From Ceratodon purpureus (lineage: Eukaryota; Streptophyta; Bryopsida; Pseudoditrichales; Ditrichaceae), in contig CM026426.1 in the NCBI GenBank assembly GCA_014871385.1, positions 71,824,756 through 71,888,755 of the forward strand: a stretch of DNA of 64,000 nt, in the 5' to 3' direction. The first letter of the stretch is position 1. Each line of letters starts with the position of its first letter. The notes beneath the pieces were generated by a model. That model did no database searches. It worked only from the letters and a program-made list of their open reading frames with translations, and was not told the DNA's origin. Positions 43,669-54,794 of this stretch are shown here, in pieces. The translations under genes and the position numbers were made by a program.

Positions 43669-45798
43669 AGCAGGGAATAGTTTAGAAAATCTGCAGGATG
43701 AAGTCACCGAAGTATGAAGAAATCCAGGAGGACCGAGACCAAGATGGTTGAGAGAGATGAAGGAATTGGAAGTACCGAGACTGCATGCCACTGTAGCATG
43801 CACAGGCTGAAGATTTGAAGATCTGTTGATTCATATAAATTAGTTTACAAACTACTGATTCTGAATCTTATACTTTCAGACCTTGATTCCGAAGCTTGAA
43901 TATTTTGACTGATCACGTGAATCAAAGACAAGTTAAAAATAATTGCTGCGTTGTGTTTTGAAACTCGAATGTAGTCTATGTACATGATACAGGTGAATGC
44001 TTCGAGGTTGCTCAAAACATTAAGAGGAAGATGATGTCTGAAGGAATTGCAGAATGCATGTTTCGAGAAATGTCTTTGTGAATCCTGAGGATTAAGAACT
44101 CTGTAAAGTCTGTGAACTTTGTGGAAATATGAGATAATGAAGAACTGTAAGGAATTTCAAAAGAGATAATTGGAATGTGGAGACAAAAATAGAGTGTAAT
44201 GTATACAGGTGCGATTGTTAAAATTAAACTCTGTGTATACAGACAAGATTTCAGATTGCAAGAGAAAGATTACGAAAAAAAATAAAAAATAAAAAATTGG
44301 GCACTATCAACTGCGCATTGAAAGCGTGGTGGGGTGGGTGTCGGTGGGTGGATTCGAACCCGGCACTAGCACCCTGGGGCTGCCACGGCAGTTCGAATCC
44401 GCAGCCTCGAATCACCAAGCCACCAAGGCTTTGACTGAGGATAATGACTAATATGATTCTATTTATATCAAACCTAGGAGGCCATGACGAACCATATGGG
44501 ATGATTTCCGTCAGGACCTGGGAGCGAACTCACGGTCACAGTAGTGATACCAAATGTCAACAACTCACGGACACAGCGGTTATCAGAACACATGAATTAC
44601 AATGTTCTCTCAGACATCGGTAGACTTAAATCAGAATTCAATAAAAGAAGTAATGTCAACTGGTGAAGCACTCTGCGCATTGTGTCACTGCAAAATTATA
44701 TTTCTGTACCACTGCTTTGATAGGAGTTTGAAAAAATCCTGCCTAGAGTGAACCTAATACAAAATTATTAAAATCGGAAAAGTATAATAGGCAGTTTATA
44801 TAAACCGTGTAAAGATTATGAGATTAAAATTCATATAGTAATTAGTTCCTTTGTGAGAGAAAATTAAAAATATACAAAAAATCGCCAAAGTATGATTAAA
44901 AAATTAAGTTAGACTTTCTAAACTTAAATTGGACATAATAAAATAAAATAAAAGAAGGAGAAAAGAAGTAAAGTTTAAGGAAGCCAATCGCCGAGTGAAC
45001 AAAATAAAGGAAAGTTAAGTAATCAGTACAAAATTAGTAGCATGCCGAAAGGAAAAAATAAGAGAGAACATGATAATGGAGTGAGTGGAATCTGTAAGAA
45101 AATTATCTGAGAGAAGAACAAATAGTATCCTGTCACTTATTAATAAAATAATAATAAACAAGAAATATTGTTTTAGATGGTCTTGAGAGAAAATGAGTAG
45201 AAATGGAAGAACATGAGTGAAATGAATGAAAAGAGAGAGGATTTCAAGAGAAAATGAGAGATTTCAGAAAAAGTGATCTTAAAGAAAGAATAGAGTCAAA
45301 AAACATGATAAAAATTAAGAGAGAAAATTAAGTTAATATATATGAGAGTTCACTGAAAAATTCCCAAGAGAATAAGAGAATCTTGAGAAATAGTTTGAAA
45401 GAATAACCATGAGAGAAATTATTAAGTTTTAGGTCATAAGTACTATTGATGAGAGGTTGTTAAGATGAGTCTTTAAGTTGATAGTTGATAAAATTGTACT
45501 TTAATGAATCAAAATTCAATGTTCAAGATAATAAAGACAAGTACAAGACCACGATCAAGAAATAAGAGATCAAAAGAAAAGTTTCAAACCAAGTTGGAGA
45601 ATTTGTGAGACAATTAAAGAAGTACTTAAGAAACTAACTCAAGAATAATCCTTTAAGGGAAATACTTAAGCAAAAACAAAGATCAAAATGGAATGTGCTT
45701 TAAAGAATGGAAGTGTCAAGTCAAAGATCTTTCAAGAAAGGAGTAAAAGATATACAAATAACATTGAAGACATTTATTCGACGAGGGCCTCTTCATGA
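43669..45798 (+). other. Non-coding 3' part of the retroelement
   Basis: After ORF C, about 2.1 kb hold no notable frame. Near 44.28-44.60 kb lies a tRNA-like segment, listed separately. From 44.7 kb on, the sequence is strongly A/G-rich and again resembles the gag-pol and LTR composition. Confidence 0.5.
44290..44440 (-). repeat. tRNA-related SINE-like insertion
   Basis: On the minus strand, GGTTCGAATCC (plus 44350-44360) is an exact RNA polymerase III B-box. About 60 bases upstream lies an A-box-like TGGCTTGGTGA. A T-rich tail (A-rich on the plus strand, from about 44274) follows. A second B-box-like element (GAGTTCGCTCC) lies near 44525-44535. This fits a tRNA-derived SINE or tRNA pseudogene inside the retroelement. 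No full cloverleaf was folded. Confidence 0.4.
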
Positions 45799-45813
45799 TA
45801 AAGAAGGGGGCTA
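45799..45813 (+). other. Polypurine tract before the 3' LTR
   Basis: TAAAGAAGGGGGC followed by TA lies directly upstream of the 3' LTR, as expected for the plus-strand primer of LTR retroelements. Confidence 0.8.
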
Positions 45814-47088
45814 TGTAGAGCTACTTTTTAGTTTTAAGCCTAAATTCTTAAGAATAAGAAACTGTAGCAATAAAAACTTTAAAAAATTAGAAACTAAGTG
45901 CTTTAAGTAGGGAGAAATCCTTAGAATATGAAAAGGGACTTAAGAAACTTAGTTCACACTAGAAGAAGTAGATAGCTTAAGAATAAACACTTAAGAATAT
46001 AAGTTATATGTGAACATGGCAAGAGGTGCACCTTTATAAAGGGATGTACTCCTTGTTAAAGGGTACGACCTTATAAAGAGTCGCGACCTTAAGAGGAGGT
46101 ACCAACTTAAAGGCGCACCCCTTGAGAAAGGGTGTAGCCCTTAAGATTTGGACTATATCCCCTTCTCCCCCAAGGTGTTAAGCACCACATTGTGTAATAT
46201 GTGTGTCCTAGCTTGGAGCTAGTCTTTGCAATAAAAGAATGAGTGAATTCTTTGAGTTGTATAAGGAATTGTGTAAGAAAGTGTTGAATGTGTGTGTTGT
46301 GAGTTGAATGTTTGGAATATTGACTTGAGAGGAGTATTATTTCAACATTATATTACTTAAAAATTAAATAGTACTTCATGAAAAGTTAAGGAAATACCTT
46401 AATTGCTTAAAGAGCGAATCATTGTAATCATTGAGTGATGATAAAGATTATGAGTTGAATAAGTAATTGTGAATACTTGGATTTAGAAGTGAGTACCAAA
46501 GTGAATATAGCTTAAAGTGAGTTAAGACTCAAGGGAAGAAATAAAGGAGTTAATGCATTATGAAGTGGCATTAGATTAGAAGTTGTGAATGAAGTCCTTG
46601 AGAGCATAATGCATGCATATAGTGCATTGTGTTAGTAAACTTAAGTGGATTTATCTTAAGAATACAATTTACTAACTTAAATAATCCTTTAAGTGAAGGA
46701 AGGAGTACTTGGAGAATGGAGATTGGAGAGCGTTAATTACTCGAGGTAAATTGTGTTTTAAGTAATTCACTTTAATTAAGGAATCAACAAGGAATGATGA
46801 GAGAACTACATGGAGGATCTCCATGGCCAAACATGGCAAGGATAAAGGGCAACGAGTGAGGTTGCGAGATCCTTAAGATTCATTCCACCCCCCTCCTTAA
46901 AGCTTATTTGGCAAAGTGCCACACAAACTCTAAGATAAGAGTTATCCTTAAGACATTTAGCCTTAAAAACCTTTATTTACCTACTTACACCTTAGACATA
47001 CACCAAACTTAGACGAACTTGACCCTCCCGTAGAACGAATCTAGATATTATTTGGCTTGGGTGTTGTTTAGCGAATTTCCACCTTACA
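45814..47088 (+). repeat. 3' LTR of the Ty3/gypsy element
   Basis: 1,275 bases, the same length as the 5' LTR and identical by eye except for two substitutions near the 3' end. The same palindrome array lies at about 46039-46144. Confidence 0.95.
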
Positions 47089-48817
47089 CCGCCCCCCACT
47101 CTGTCTCTGGTGTGACCGTCCACTACGGTAAACCATCATTACATGCCATGGTGGCACTTCCATATGATAAGACCCTACAGGTTTGAACGGTGCGTACGTA
47201 GTACCTACCGTATAATATGGAATAACTCCCTACTTTAGCGGGCCACAAGTCTGAAACGGCTTTCCTTCACCTTCGGGATCGTTGTTACCCGCCCAAGAAG
47301 GCCAGAAGATTTAGGAGACAAGGAAGACGTGGAAGCAGTCAAGAAGAATAGGAGACTGCAGTTCTAAGCGGTGACACTAGCAGTACTACCGAGGCACCTA
47401 GGAAATACCAGCAGTATAAAGCCATAGAACCATAGTGAAAGGACACCCATTAGTTTTGTACGAGTCGTAGTCCAGTCTTAGAGCGTAGACTCTGGTTTTG
47501 CATACTCTTGGCCTCGGCCTTGGGTTCCATGGTAACCCCATGAGGGCTGTTACTCTATTACTCAGTAAAGGAATTTCTTGGCGATATGTTTGGGCTCGTA
47601 TCCTCTCCTCAGCTCTATCTCACTGTGCACGCCTGCCTACCTTCCTCTTACTCTCTGGTTTCTCCCTAACTGTATGTGGTTATGTTTGCTTGTGCGGCAT
47701 TCCTTACTCTCTTAATTTCGTCCTTATTCTGACTACCCTTGAATGTATCCGAGGTTACTAGGTTACCCTTGGTACTACCCTCGGGTTACATGATTAGACT
47801 TACTCGTAGCCACTGCCCTATTCATCTCCCTCAGTACGGTTACTCCAAGGGGACTTACACTTCCCTGGCCTACCCTGTTCTCCAAAGCTCACACGCCCAT
47901 CCTAGATCCCAGTGTAACAATCGTTCTTATAGCACATTCCTAAATCTTACATAGCGCTAGGTGTGAAGGCACCTCAAGCTTCCTTCACCAAAATCCTCCG
48001 AATTAGCAGCTTCACTACAACCACTCAACTTCACCTGCGTTGAACCAGCAGCTCCTTGCCAGTACAGACAGCCGCCTTCCTCAAATCCACCGCAATCACC
48101 TTGGCTCCGCCCGAGAACCAACTCCTTCACCAACTTTCGGCTTCCGACACCACCTAGTTGCTTACAGCCTCCGACCCAGCAGAAAACAACAAAAAAAAAA
48201 TACATATTACCGAATCTGTCCACAACAATCACCGAATCTGTCCACCGTACTCCAACCGCAACTCCTTCTCTCCACGCCAATCACTAAGCAGGCGCACATG
48301 GAGGCCCATAGGGGCTCTATGCGCATGCAAACATCACTGGGCGGGCCCCCACCTCGACGACCCATGCACAGGCCCCCACACTGCACCTGCGTGCGGACGC
48401 CGGTGCGTAGGGCTCGTCGGGGGGTTTGGGGTTAAAAATATTACAAAATATCTTGAACCCGGCGCGGTGTGAACGCGTCGAGGTTTCTTGTTGGCCACTT
48501 TAACGCCCTCCTCCAGGCTCTACGACCTGCGGCATTTGTGTTTGAAGTTTCCCACAAGGAATGCGGAAGGAGGGAATGAGAAGGAGGTGTTGAAGGGTGG
48601 GGGGGGCAACTTTGGGAGGGGATTTCTTGACTTGGGTATGTCCTTCTTCTGTTGTTTTTTTTTTGATGTTGTAGTATATGTCGTGGAGAATATGTTGAAT
48701 ATTTTGGGTGAATTATTCTGCGTCGTTTTGGTGATTATTTTAATAATTTTTTATGTTTAAGTTGTTGAATCAAATTTCTTTGTCATTTCTTTGGATTTAG
48801 GTGCATTGTTTGCAACC
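47089..48817. other. Right flank of the retroelement; no recognised gene
   Basis: Frames at 47498-47954 and 48040-48472 show no family likeness. The last few hundred bases, C-rich and then T-rich, are the probable upstream region of the Harbinger transposase that follows. I found no matching terminal inverted repeat. Confidence 0.4.
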
Positions 48818-50113
48818 ATGGACTCCTCTTTCCATGGTATAGTTGTGCTTGTGTGGATGCTCATGTCCATAACATTAGGCAACTGTGCTACTTACAAGTC
48901 AAGAGCTTTTGAGGTACTTGATTCCATGAATAGGTTCTACTTTGTGCCTCTTCTATGGTTGATTGCCACAAGGAAGAATCGTGTTCCAAGGATCTTTTGG
49001 GTGGAACCTAGGCAAACGACGCATTGGGATTATGTTGAACCCATTGTTTGGAGAGCAACAGAGGAGATGCACTATAGAAAGTACATGAAGTTTTATAGAA
49101 TGAGTCCAGAGGCATTTGACTACTTGGTTCAAATGTTGACACCGTATTTGAAGTTGCAATGCATAAATCCTGTTAGGCCTCAATTGGAGATTAGGAAAAT
49201 TGTTGCTGTAGTACTTTATAGGGTTGCCCATGGTTACTCTCCTGACCATATCGCTGATCGCTTGAAAGCTGCAGGTTCCACTATCAGAAAATATGTAGAC
49301 ATAGTTTCTGACATTCTCTCTAATAGGGACAAGTTGTTTAGTCGATGCATTAGCGTACCCACAGGTGTACGGTTGCAAGGGATTATTGTTGACTTCCATG
49401 AGATCACAGGGTTGCCAAACATTTGTGGTGCAATTGATGGAACACATATTCCTCTAGTAGAACGGCCAAATCGCAAAGTGACCCTTGCACACAGTGACTT
49501 TTTCAATAGGAAGAAGTTCCATTCTATTGTTCTGCAGGCAGTTTGCGATGCAAACAAGCTATTCTGGAATGTATGTGCAGGACAACCTGGAGGTGTTCAT
49601 GACGGTGGTCAGTTCAAGGTCTCCAGCTTATATAAAGACCTGAAGACCCGATCTATTTTGTAAGAGCCACTTGTGGATGTCAGAGGGAAGATGTGCACTC
49701 CATACTTGATTGGGGACTCCGCTTATCCTATACGCACATTTTTGCAGAAGAATTGGAAGTCACCACAAGATGAGGACAAGAAGAGATATGACAATGCAAT
49801 GAACTCAGGGAGGGTGGTGATAGAGAATGCTTTTGGATCTTTGAAGTACAGGTGGCGTCTCTTGAAGAACTTCAATTCTAGAGTTGATAGAGCGGCAAGG
49901 ATCACCATAGCTTGTTGTTGGTTGCATAACTACTGTGAGCTATGGAATTTGCCTGAGCCAGGGGGTCATAGACCACATTGCAGAGATCCATCGCAAGGTT
50001 TTGGAAATGTTAGGCTTCCAGTTATTCGTGAAGGGGAGGGGGTCAAAGCAGAGGGTGAGAGTTTGAGGGAGAAGTTATTTGAGCAATGGATCCTTGAAAA
50101 CCCTAGTAATTAG
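48818..50113 (+). pseudogene. PIF/Harbinger transposase with one stop codon
   Basis: A HARBI1/ALP1-type DDE_Tnp_4 transposase of 432 codons from the ATG at 48818, close to the family's usual length. It has the N-terminal helical region (YRKYMKFYRMSPEAFDYLVQ, then VAVVLYRVAHGYSPDHIADR), first Asp in NICGAIDGTHIPLV, second Asp in GQPGGVHDGGQF, third in YLIGDSAYPI, and Glu in VIENAFGSLKYRWRLLKNF. One TAA at 49661-49663 interrupts the frame between the second and third motifs, and the frame is otherwise open to the end. The copy is thus one change from full length, much younger than the Harbinger copy at 1-999. The Myb-like partner ORF usual in active elements was not found nearby. A TTTAG acceptor lies about 20 bases before the start. 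Confidence 0.88.
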
Positions 50114-51447
50114 AGTTCGGGTTTCTAATGTTATCTTGACTAATCAAGAATATTATGCTTGAAAGCTTGTAGGGTTTCAATTTTTGTATGCGAGTATATT
50201 GGTAGATTATATTTAGATGAAATTGCACTGTTCGCATTCCTTCTTAGTGGTTACCAAAATTCTTTTTCCATTGTTTTTAAATTCTGGGGAATAAGTGAGG
50301 ATAATGGAATGCCATGGAATTTTTTATTTTCATTTGAAGTTCTTCAATGAATTTTTTCAAGACGGCTTCCTATTGCCTAACAAATTTTTTTTTGGGAATA
50401 AATACATGTGGTCTGATTAAATGTAAACTATTTAGATTAATAAAAAAAAAAAAAAAAAAAATCATATTCAAGTTTAAAAAATGGGTTGCTGGGGGCGCAC
50501 GGGTGAGGAGAAGGCAGAGGAAGAGGGGCGGTGGTGGTGGGTGGATATGTTTACTTCACTGCAGTATTTCGCAGTGTCTTTCATTGTTGGGGGTAAGTTT
50601 TTGCGGTAGAAATCTGCACATCCAAAGCGTTGGGCTGCGAACCACATAGAGTGTGGGGGCAATCGCGTCAGGGCGGCAGGCTGCAAACCCAGCCCCGTCG
50701 GAGGTGGGTTGGGTTGCGAACCGAGACCGTTTGCCTCCATGTGCGTCTACCTACTTACAGCCAGAGCTGCAATCTCTGGCCGAACCGTCCTCGGCCTTAC
50801 AGCTTTCCGACTGCTTCACAACCAGTCAACACAGCCGGTTCCTTTTGGTTGACTACAACACATCGATTCCCACTGCCTCCGAAAATGTCGCGACTTCAGT
50901 GGATCGATGTGGTCACGTAAGCACAGCGCTTCACCAGCCCCAAGCACCAACAATCAACGAATCTCTTTCGAATCACAACCAACAAAGCCAAGATTTAACA
51001 GAAAAATACAAGAACTCGGAATTAGCCACTTCCCTCGAGTTCACCTGCAACTCTAACCCGCCGAAAATTCTGGACCAGCAACCTCTCGACTCCAGCAGCC
51101 GGCTGCTCAACCTTCCACCTTCCAATCGGTTTCCAACTACACTCGCACCTCGTCTCAACCAGTACCGACTTCCTTCACGCTTCACAGCGAACCTCTTTCC
51201 GCCTTGATATCTCCCAGGCAGCCTCACACCATCGCTCCATACACTCCACCTACACACTAACTACGGCTCTCTCCCACTCTCTACCACTACTCAAAACCAT
51301 ATCCTTTCACTCACACTTACTGCACACATTGAGTCACATGCACCCTCAGTCATCTCCCTATCCTTAAAAAACTAACCTCCTACCAGACACACTAACTCCC
51401 AGCTCTCCCAAACACAGCAACCATCATCCCCCCTTGCTTACACACTA
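50114..51447. other. No recognised gene; poly(A) tract
   Basis: A run of about 20 A lies at 50441-50461. C-rich and A-rich frames at 50630-51207 lack family likeness. The composition resembles the segment upstream of the Harbinger gene. Confidence 0.4.
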
Positions 51448-52031
51448 AGGTTGGAGAACCTATAACCACCAACTTAGGGTTATACCAACTTAAGGGGCCT
51501 GACCTATTTATAGCATTGTTTTCTGTGCTAATAATTCTATTTTGAAGTCAAAATAGGAATTCATAAATTTTACAATTGTTCTCATCATTTAATTCATCAT
51601 ATTGAAATTGCTACAAATTTTCAAAGTGGAAAGTAAGTTTTTACCCACTCTTAACACACCAAACTCCCTACTTCCACAGTAAGTGATACTAATCACCACT
51701 TCTCAAAACACCCAACATTGTAAACACAAAAGACTAAAAACCAAGAGCGCTTAAAAATGAAAACTTCTCTATTCATAACCTGAAATCAACAGGCTCATGA
51801 CCTAAAACCACCACGCCCACTGCTAATGTGATCATAGGAATGCAATCTGACCAAAATCTACTTCCTCCCTTCCCCAATATTGGTGGCCAGCGTGACCAAA
51901 AGCTGCTCCCTTCCCTTCTCCAATAATAAATTGGTATTTAGGAAATTATGGAAATGGAGTTGAGGGCTGGTGGTTTTGGCCTACGTATCTATTGATTTTA
52001 GGGTTGGTGGTGATAAAAGGTTGTCCAACCT
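51448..52031. mobile_element. MITE with TA target duplication, longer copy (584 bp)
   Basis: The left end reads AGGTTGGAGAACCTATAAC and the right end is the near reverse complement (AGGTTGGACAACC inward), with TA flanking both ends (51446-51447, 52032-52033). Inside is a stretch (about 51598-51640) similar to the second MITE at 53.0 kb, plus an imperfect 31-base direct repeat near 51.85-51.93 kb. There is no coding capacity. TA duplication and short inverted ends fit the Tc1/mariner group. Confidence 0.75.
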
Positions 52032-52033
52032 TA

Positions 52034-53001
52034 ACCTATCTCCTCAGTCTGATAGTCACCATCCTCACAGACAACCGAGTTATCTCATGTCCTGCATGTC
52101 CGTGCTCTCCATGTCAACTATACCAGCTCCATCCCCATTCCCTTGGCTCAAAAAGTCAATGCCTTCATTCTACCTCTTCTATTATTTTTCCTCAAAAAGC
52201 CCCAAGGGTCATACAACTATTATCTCTTTTTTCCTAAAATCCTACGACAATAATGTATGATCCTTGGTTGACACTAATGTGATACTTAGTAGGGTCTACA
52301 TTTTGGAAGCAGAAAATTCTTAAACTTTCAACTAAATCAGGAATTTAATAATTCCACTTCGCAACTACCACTAATTATTATATTCTTGGATTCTTGTCCC
52401 CTACGACTTCTCTAGTTCTAGACTACAATCCTCATCGTGTCCATTCCCATTTTATAAACTAAATTTTCTACTTCACCAGCAATATTTCATCTTGACTTGC
52501 GCACCTGTTCGTAAATTGTGGCGGTTGCGTTATTGCAGCCACCTTGAGTTCTTTGAGGTTTTTGGGGAAAATTAAAATTAAAAAATTAAAGAGAGATAAT
52601 GAGAAAAATATGAAGAAGAAAAGGAAGTAAAGGAAAAATAAAAAACAAATTCTCAAGATTATAACTGCAAATCCAAACAAATAAAAGGAAAATCTGATGA
52701 AAAATAAATTTCAGGGGTGGAGAATGGCTATTGTACATGACTCTAGTTTCCCAATACAAACTTTGATTCTCTATTTTATATATTGGTTTCCTACGACTAC
52801 TTCATGTCCTAGGAAAAAGGGAGAGATTTTCATCATGAAATCTCCTAAATTGGACTCATTCTCCAAAGTTCTGAATTTGAAGGAAATCATAATATGAAGA
52901 CTTTGGAATTAGCCTTCAAGGACACTGAAATTTCCGGCTTTCTTGGATTGAAGCTCCTGACCCCAGGCCCTACACATACATTCAGGAAAGGAGCAGAGGT
53001 A
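52034..53001. other. No recognised gene; AT-rich spacer
   Basis: Only short frames are present. It includes an A-rich stretch near 52.57-52.70 kb. Nothing further is supported. Confidence 0.4.
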
Positions 53002-53285
53002 AGGTTGACACACCTATAACCGACAACTTAAAGCAGTTTAGCATATCAAAGCTTGGGTTATCGACAAGGAGATATTTTTGGTTCATAGGAAAATAATGTT
53101 CATGAAGAATGAGCATTTTTTCATGAATTATCTCCCAATATTGAAATTTGTACAATTTTTCAAAGTGAAAAGTACTTCCGAACCAATAGCCGATATATAC
53201 AAATGAGGTACATCTGTTCTTTCATAATCTAGGAATTAGAAGATATCGGCTATTGGTCATGTGTCGACTATAGGTGTGTCAACCT
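53002..53285. mobile_element. MITE with TA target duplication, 284 bp
   Basis: The terminal inverted repeats are AGGTTGACACACCTATA at the left and its exact reverse complement at the right. TA flanks both ends (53000-53001, 53286-53287). An inner inverted repeat pairs 53183-53196 with 53243-53256 (CCAATAGCCGATAT). It shares its left end and an inner stretch (near 53136-53176) with the MITE at 51.4 kb, so both belong to one family. Confidence 0.85.
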
Positions 53286-54479
53286 TAAGTGATTTTTTGA
53301 GGTCAGCTCCAAGGCACAAGAACAGTGGTAAACCAAGACATGCCTCCAAACAATACACACAACTCTTAAATCTTGAAAACCGCAAAGGAAAGCAGTGGAA
53401 AGTACACACGAGCTAAAGAACAAAAAGAAGGCTTATCCCACGAAAATCAGTTTGCAGCCAAGAATTCGAACTTGCTTCCAAGAATACAAGGACAGTGTTG
53501 ATTCCGGTGACCAACAAATCAAACTAAACCTAAACAGAATCTAGCAATTAGAATCACAGTGGAAACATGAAAAAACAACTTGAATCGAATTTCAAAAATA
53601 TCTTTTTGAAGCTGTACTAGAAATTTGATACTTAGTCATCACTAAATCTGCACAGACTAAGCCAATACAAAAAGCACGGTATTGCACTACTTTTGGGTGA
53701 CACACATTTTAGAAAATTTGGATCTGGCACACTCTAAAACTAAGTTTGCCGTTGAGAGAAATGAATCCATGCGCCCAAAATCCAGGGAGAATGACAACAA
53801 GGGATCCGTCTGCCTTGACTCTTGGCTTTCCTTTCACATGTAATTCAAGGATCCCATATTTTTTTGGTTGGAAGTTGCATTTGGAGACTTCCGCAACCTG
53901 ATTAGCAGTCCCTCAATCCCAGTCCTTGAAAACACTCCACCTGTAAAAACCAATGTATGTTTTAGATGGATGTACTAATGATTATTCGCAAAATCAATAC
54001 CCGCATTTACTACTGCAGCTTCCTTTGGGCAGCAGCATTGAATCGTGTACGAAAAATTGTCATGGATGATTTTTCTTGTGGATGTACATACCTCATGAAT
54101 GGATAGAAGTATTCTGTAATTACAGATTTTCACAAATGTGTGAGGATGAGACGAAAACAGTCCCATGATGTCAAATCTGCCCACCCATTGCTTAACAGTT
54201 TTTGCCCTTTCGTAACGAGCACTATGAGGAGAAAATTTTCGTAACGAGCACTATAAGTAGCTGCAACCCGTCTAGATCCAAAAGTTTGTTCCAAGATTAA
54301 AATTTTTGCATTGTAGTTTTATTTTTTCCAAAAGTTGTTTTATCAGGAAGATATGGATGAATTCTACCTATGGTCAAATTTTTAAAACTTCTAAAAATTT
54401 GGGAGTTTAAAATAGCCTACTTAGAAACACCTCGACCAGAATGTGGTCGTAAAGAGCTTTAGTGGCTAAGATTTTTTTT
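53286..54479. other. No recognised gene
   Basis: This stretch may include the decayed 5' part of the mariner-type transposase that follows. A 29-base tandem repeat lies at 54.2 kb. Confidence 0.4.
54208..54254. repeat. 29-base tandem repeat
   Basis: TTTCGTAACGAGCACTAT occurs twice, 29 bases apart. Confidence 0.8.
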
Positions 54480-54794
54480 ATGCATGGTACATTAAAGAGA
54501 TTATATTCATGGAAAATGGAACCCTCGACAAAATTCCTAGAACTAAAGTGGTAGTTGTCAAATACCAAAATTAAATTGGTCTCCAAACTCACCCAACTTG
54601 AATTCCATAGAAAACATGTAGAAGATCATAAAAGATTTTTGCTGCGCTATCGTAAAAATCAAACAATACTTCAAAAAATAATCCAAGTTACTGAAGCAAT
54701 TTGGGATGAAGTTAACCTTGAACAACTACAAAACTCCATTGTACAAATGCCTCATCAAATCCGACCAGTGATTTCAGCTAGGAGTGAGCAATAG
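54480..54794 (+). pseudogene. Tc1/mariner transposase remnant
   Basis: Three short blocks in different frames follow the order of a Tc1/mariner transposase C-terminus. They are IFMENGTLDKIPRTK (the FM.DNAP.H.S block), WSPNSPNLNSIENM at 54577-54618 (the WP..SPDLNPIE block with the third catalytic residue region), and AIWDEVNLEQLQNSIVQMP, then VISA, at the end. At least two frameshifts and one stop separate them, so the copy is long dead. It lies 1.2 kb from two MITEs with TA target duplications, the duplication made by this superfamily. Confidence 0.65.

Larger units (their letters stand above)
29645..47088 (+). mobile_element. Ty3/gypsy LTR retroelement, non-chromovirus, very young
   Basis: A 17,444-base element is bounded by two 1,275-base LTRs that begin TG and end CA. 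Between them lie a primer-binding site, frames upstream of gag, gag, pol (PR-RT-RNaseH-IN order), a three-ORF module and a polypurine tract. Integrase lies after RNase H, which marks Ty3/gypsy. The integrase tail shows no chromodomain, so a non-chromovirus (Tat/Athila-like or bryophyte-type) lineage is likely. The LTRs differ at two positions by eye (about 0.16%), so insertion was recent, probably within a few hundred thousand years. Flanking pentamers CCGCT and CCGCC suggest a 5-bp target duplication with one change. The element is nearly whole, with about one break in pol and some decay in the leader frames. It is a fossil or near-fossil copy. Confidence 0.95.

Noticed and set aside
47498-48472. 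Open frames in the right flank of the retroelement
   Set aside because: Overlapping frames of unlikely composition on both strands, with no motif.
50630-51207. Plus-strand frames of 96 and 184 residues after the Harbinger gene
   Set aside because: Ser/Pro/Asn-rich composition from a biased DNA segment, overlapping in two frames, with no family likeness.
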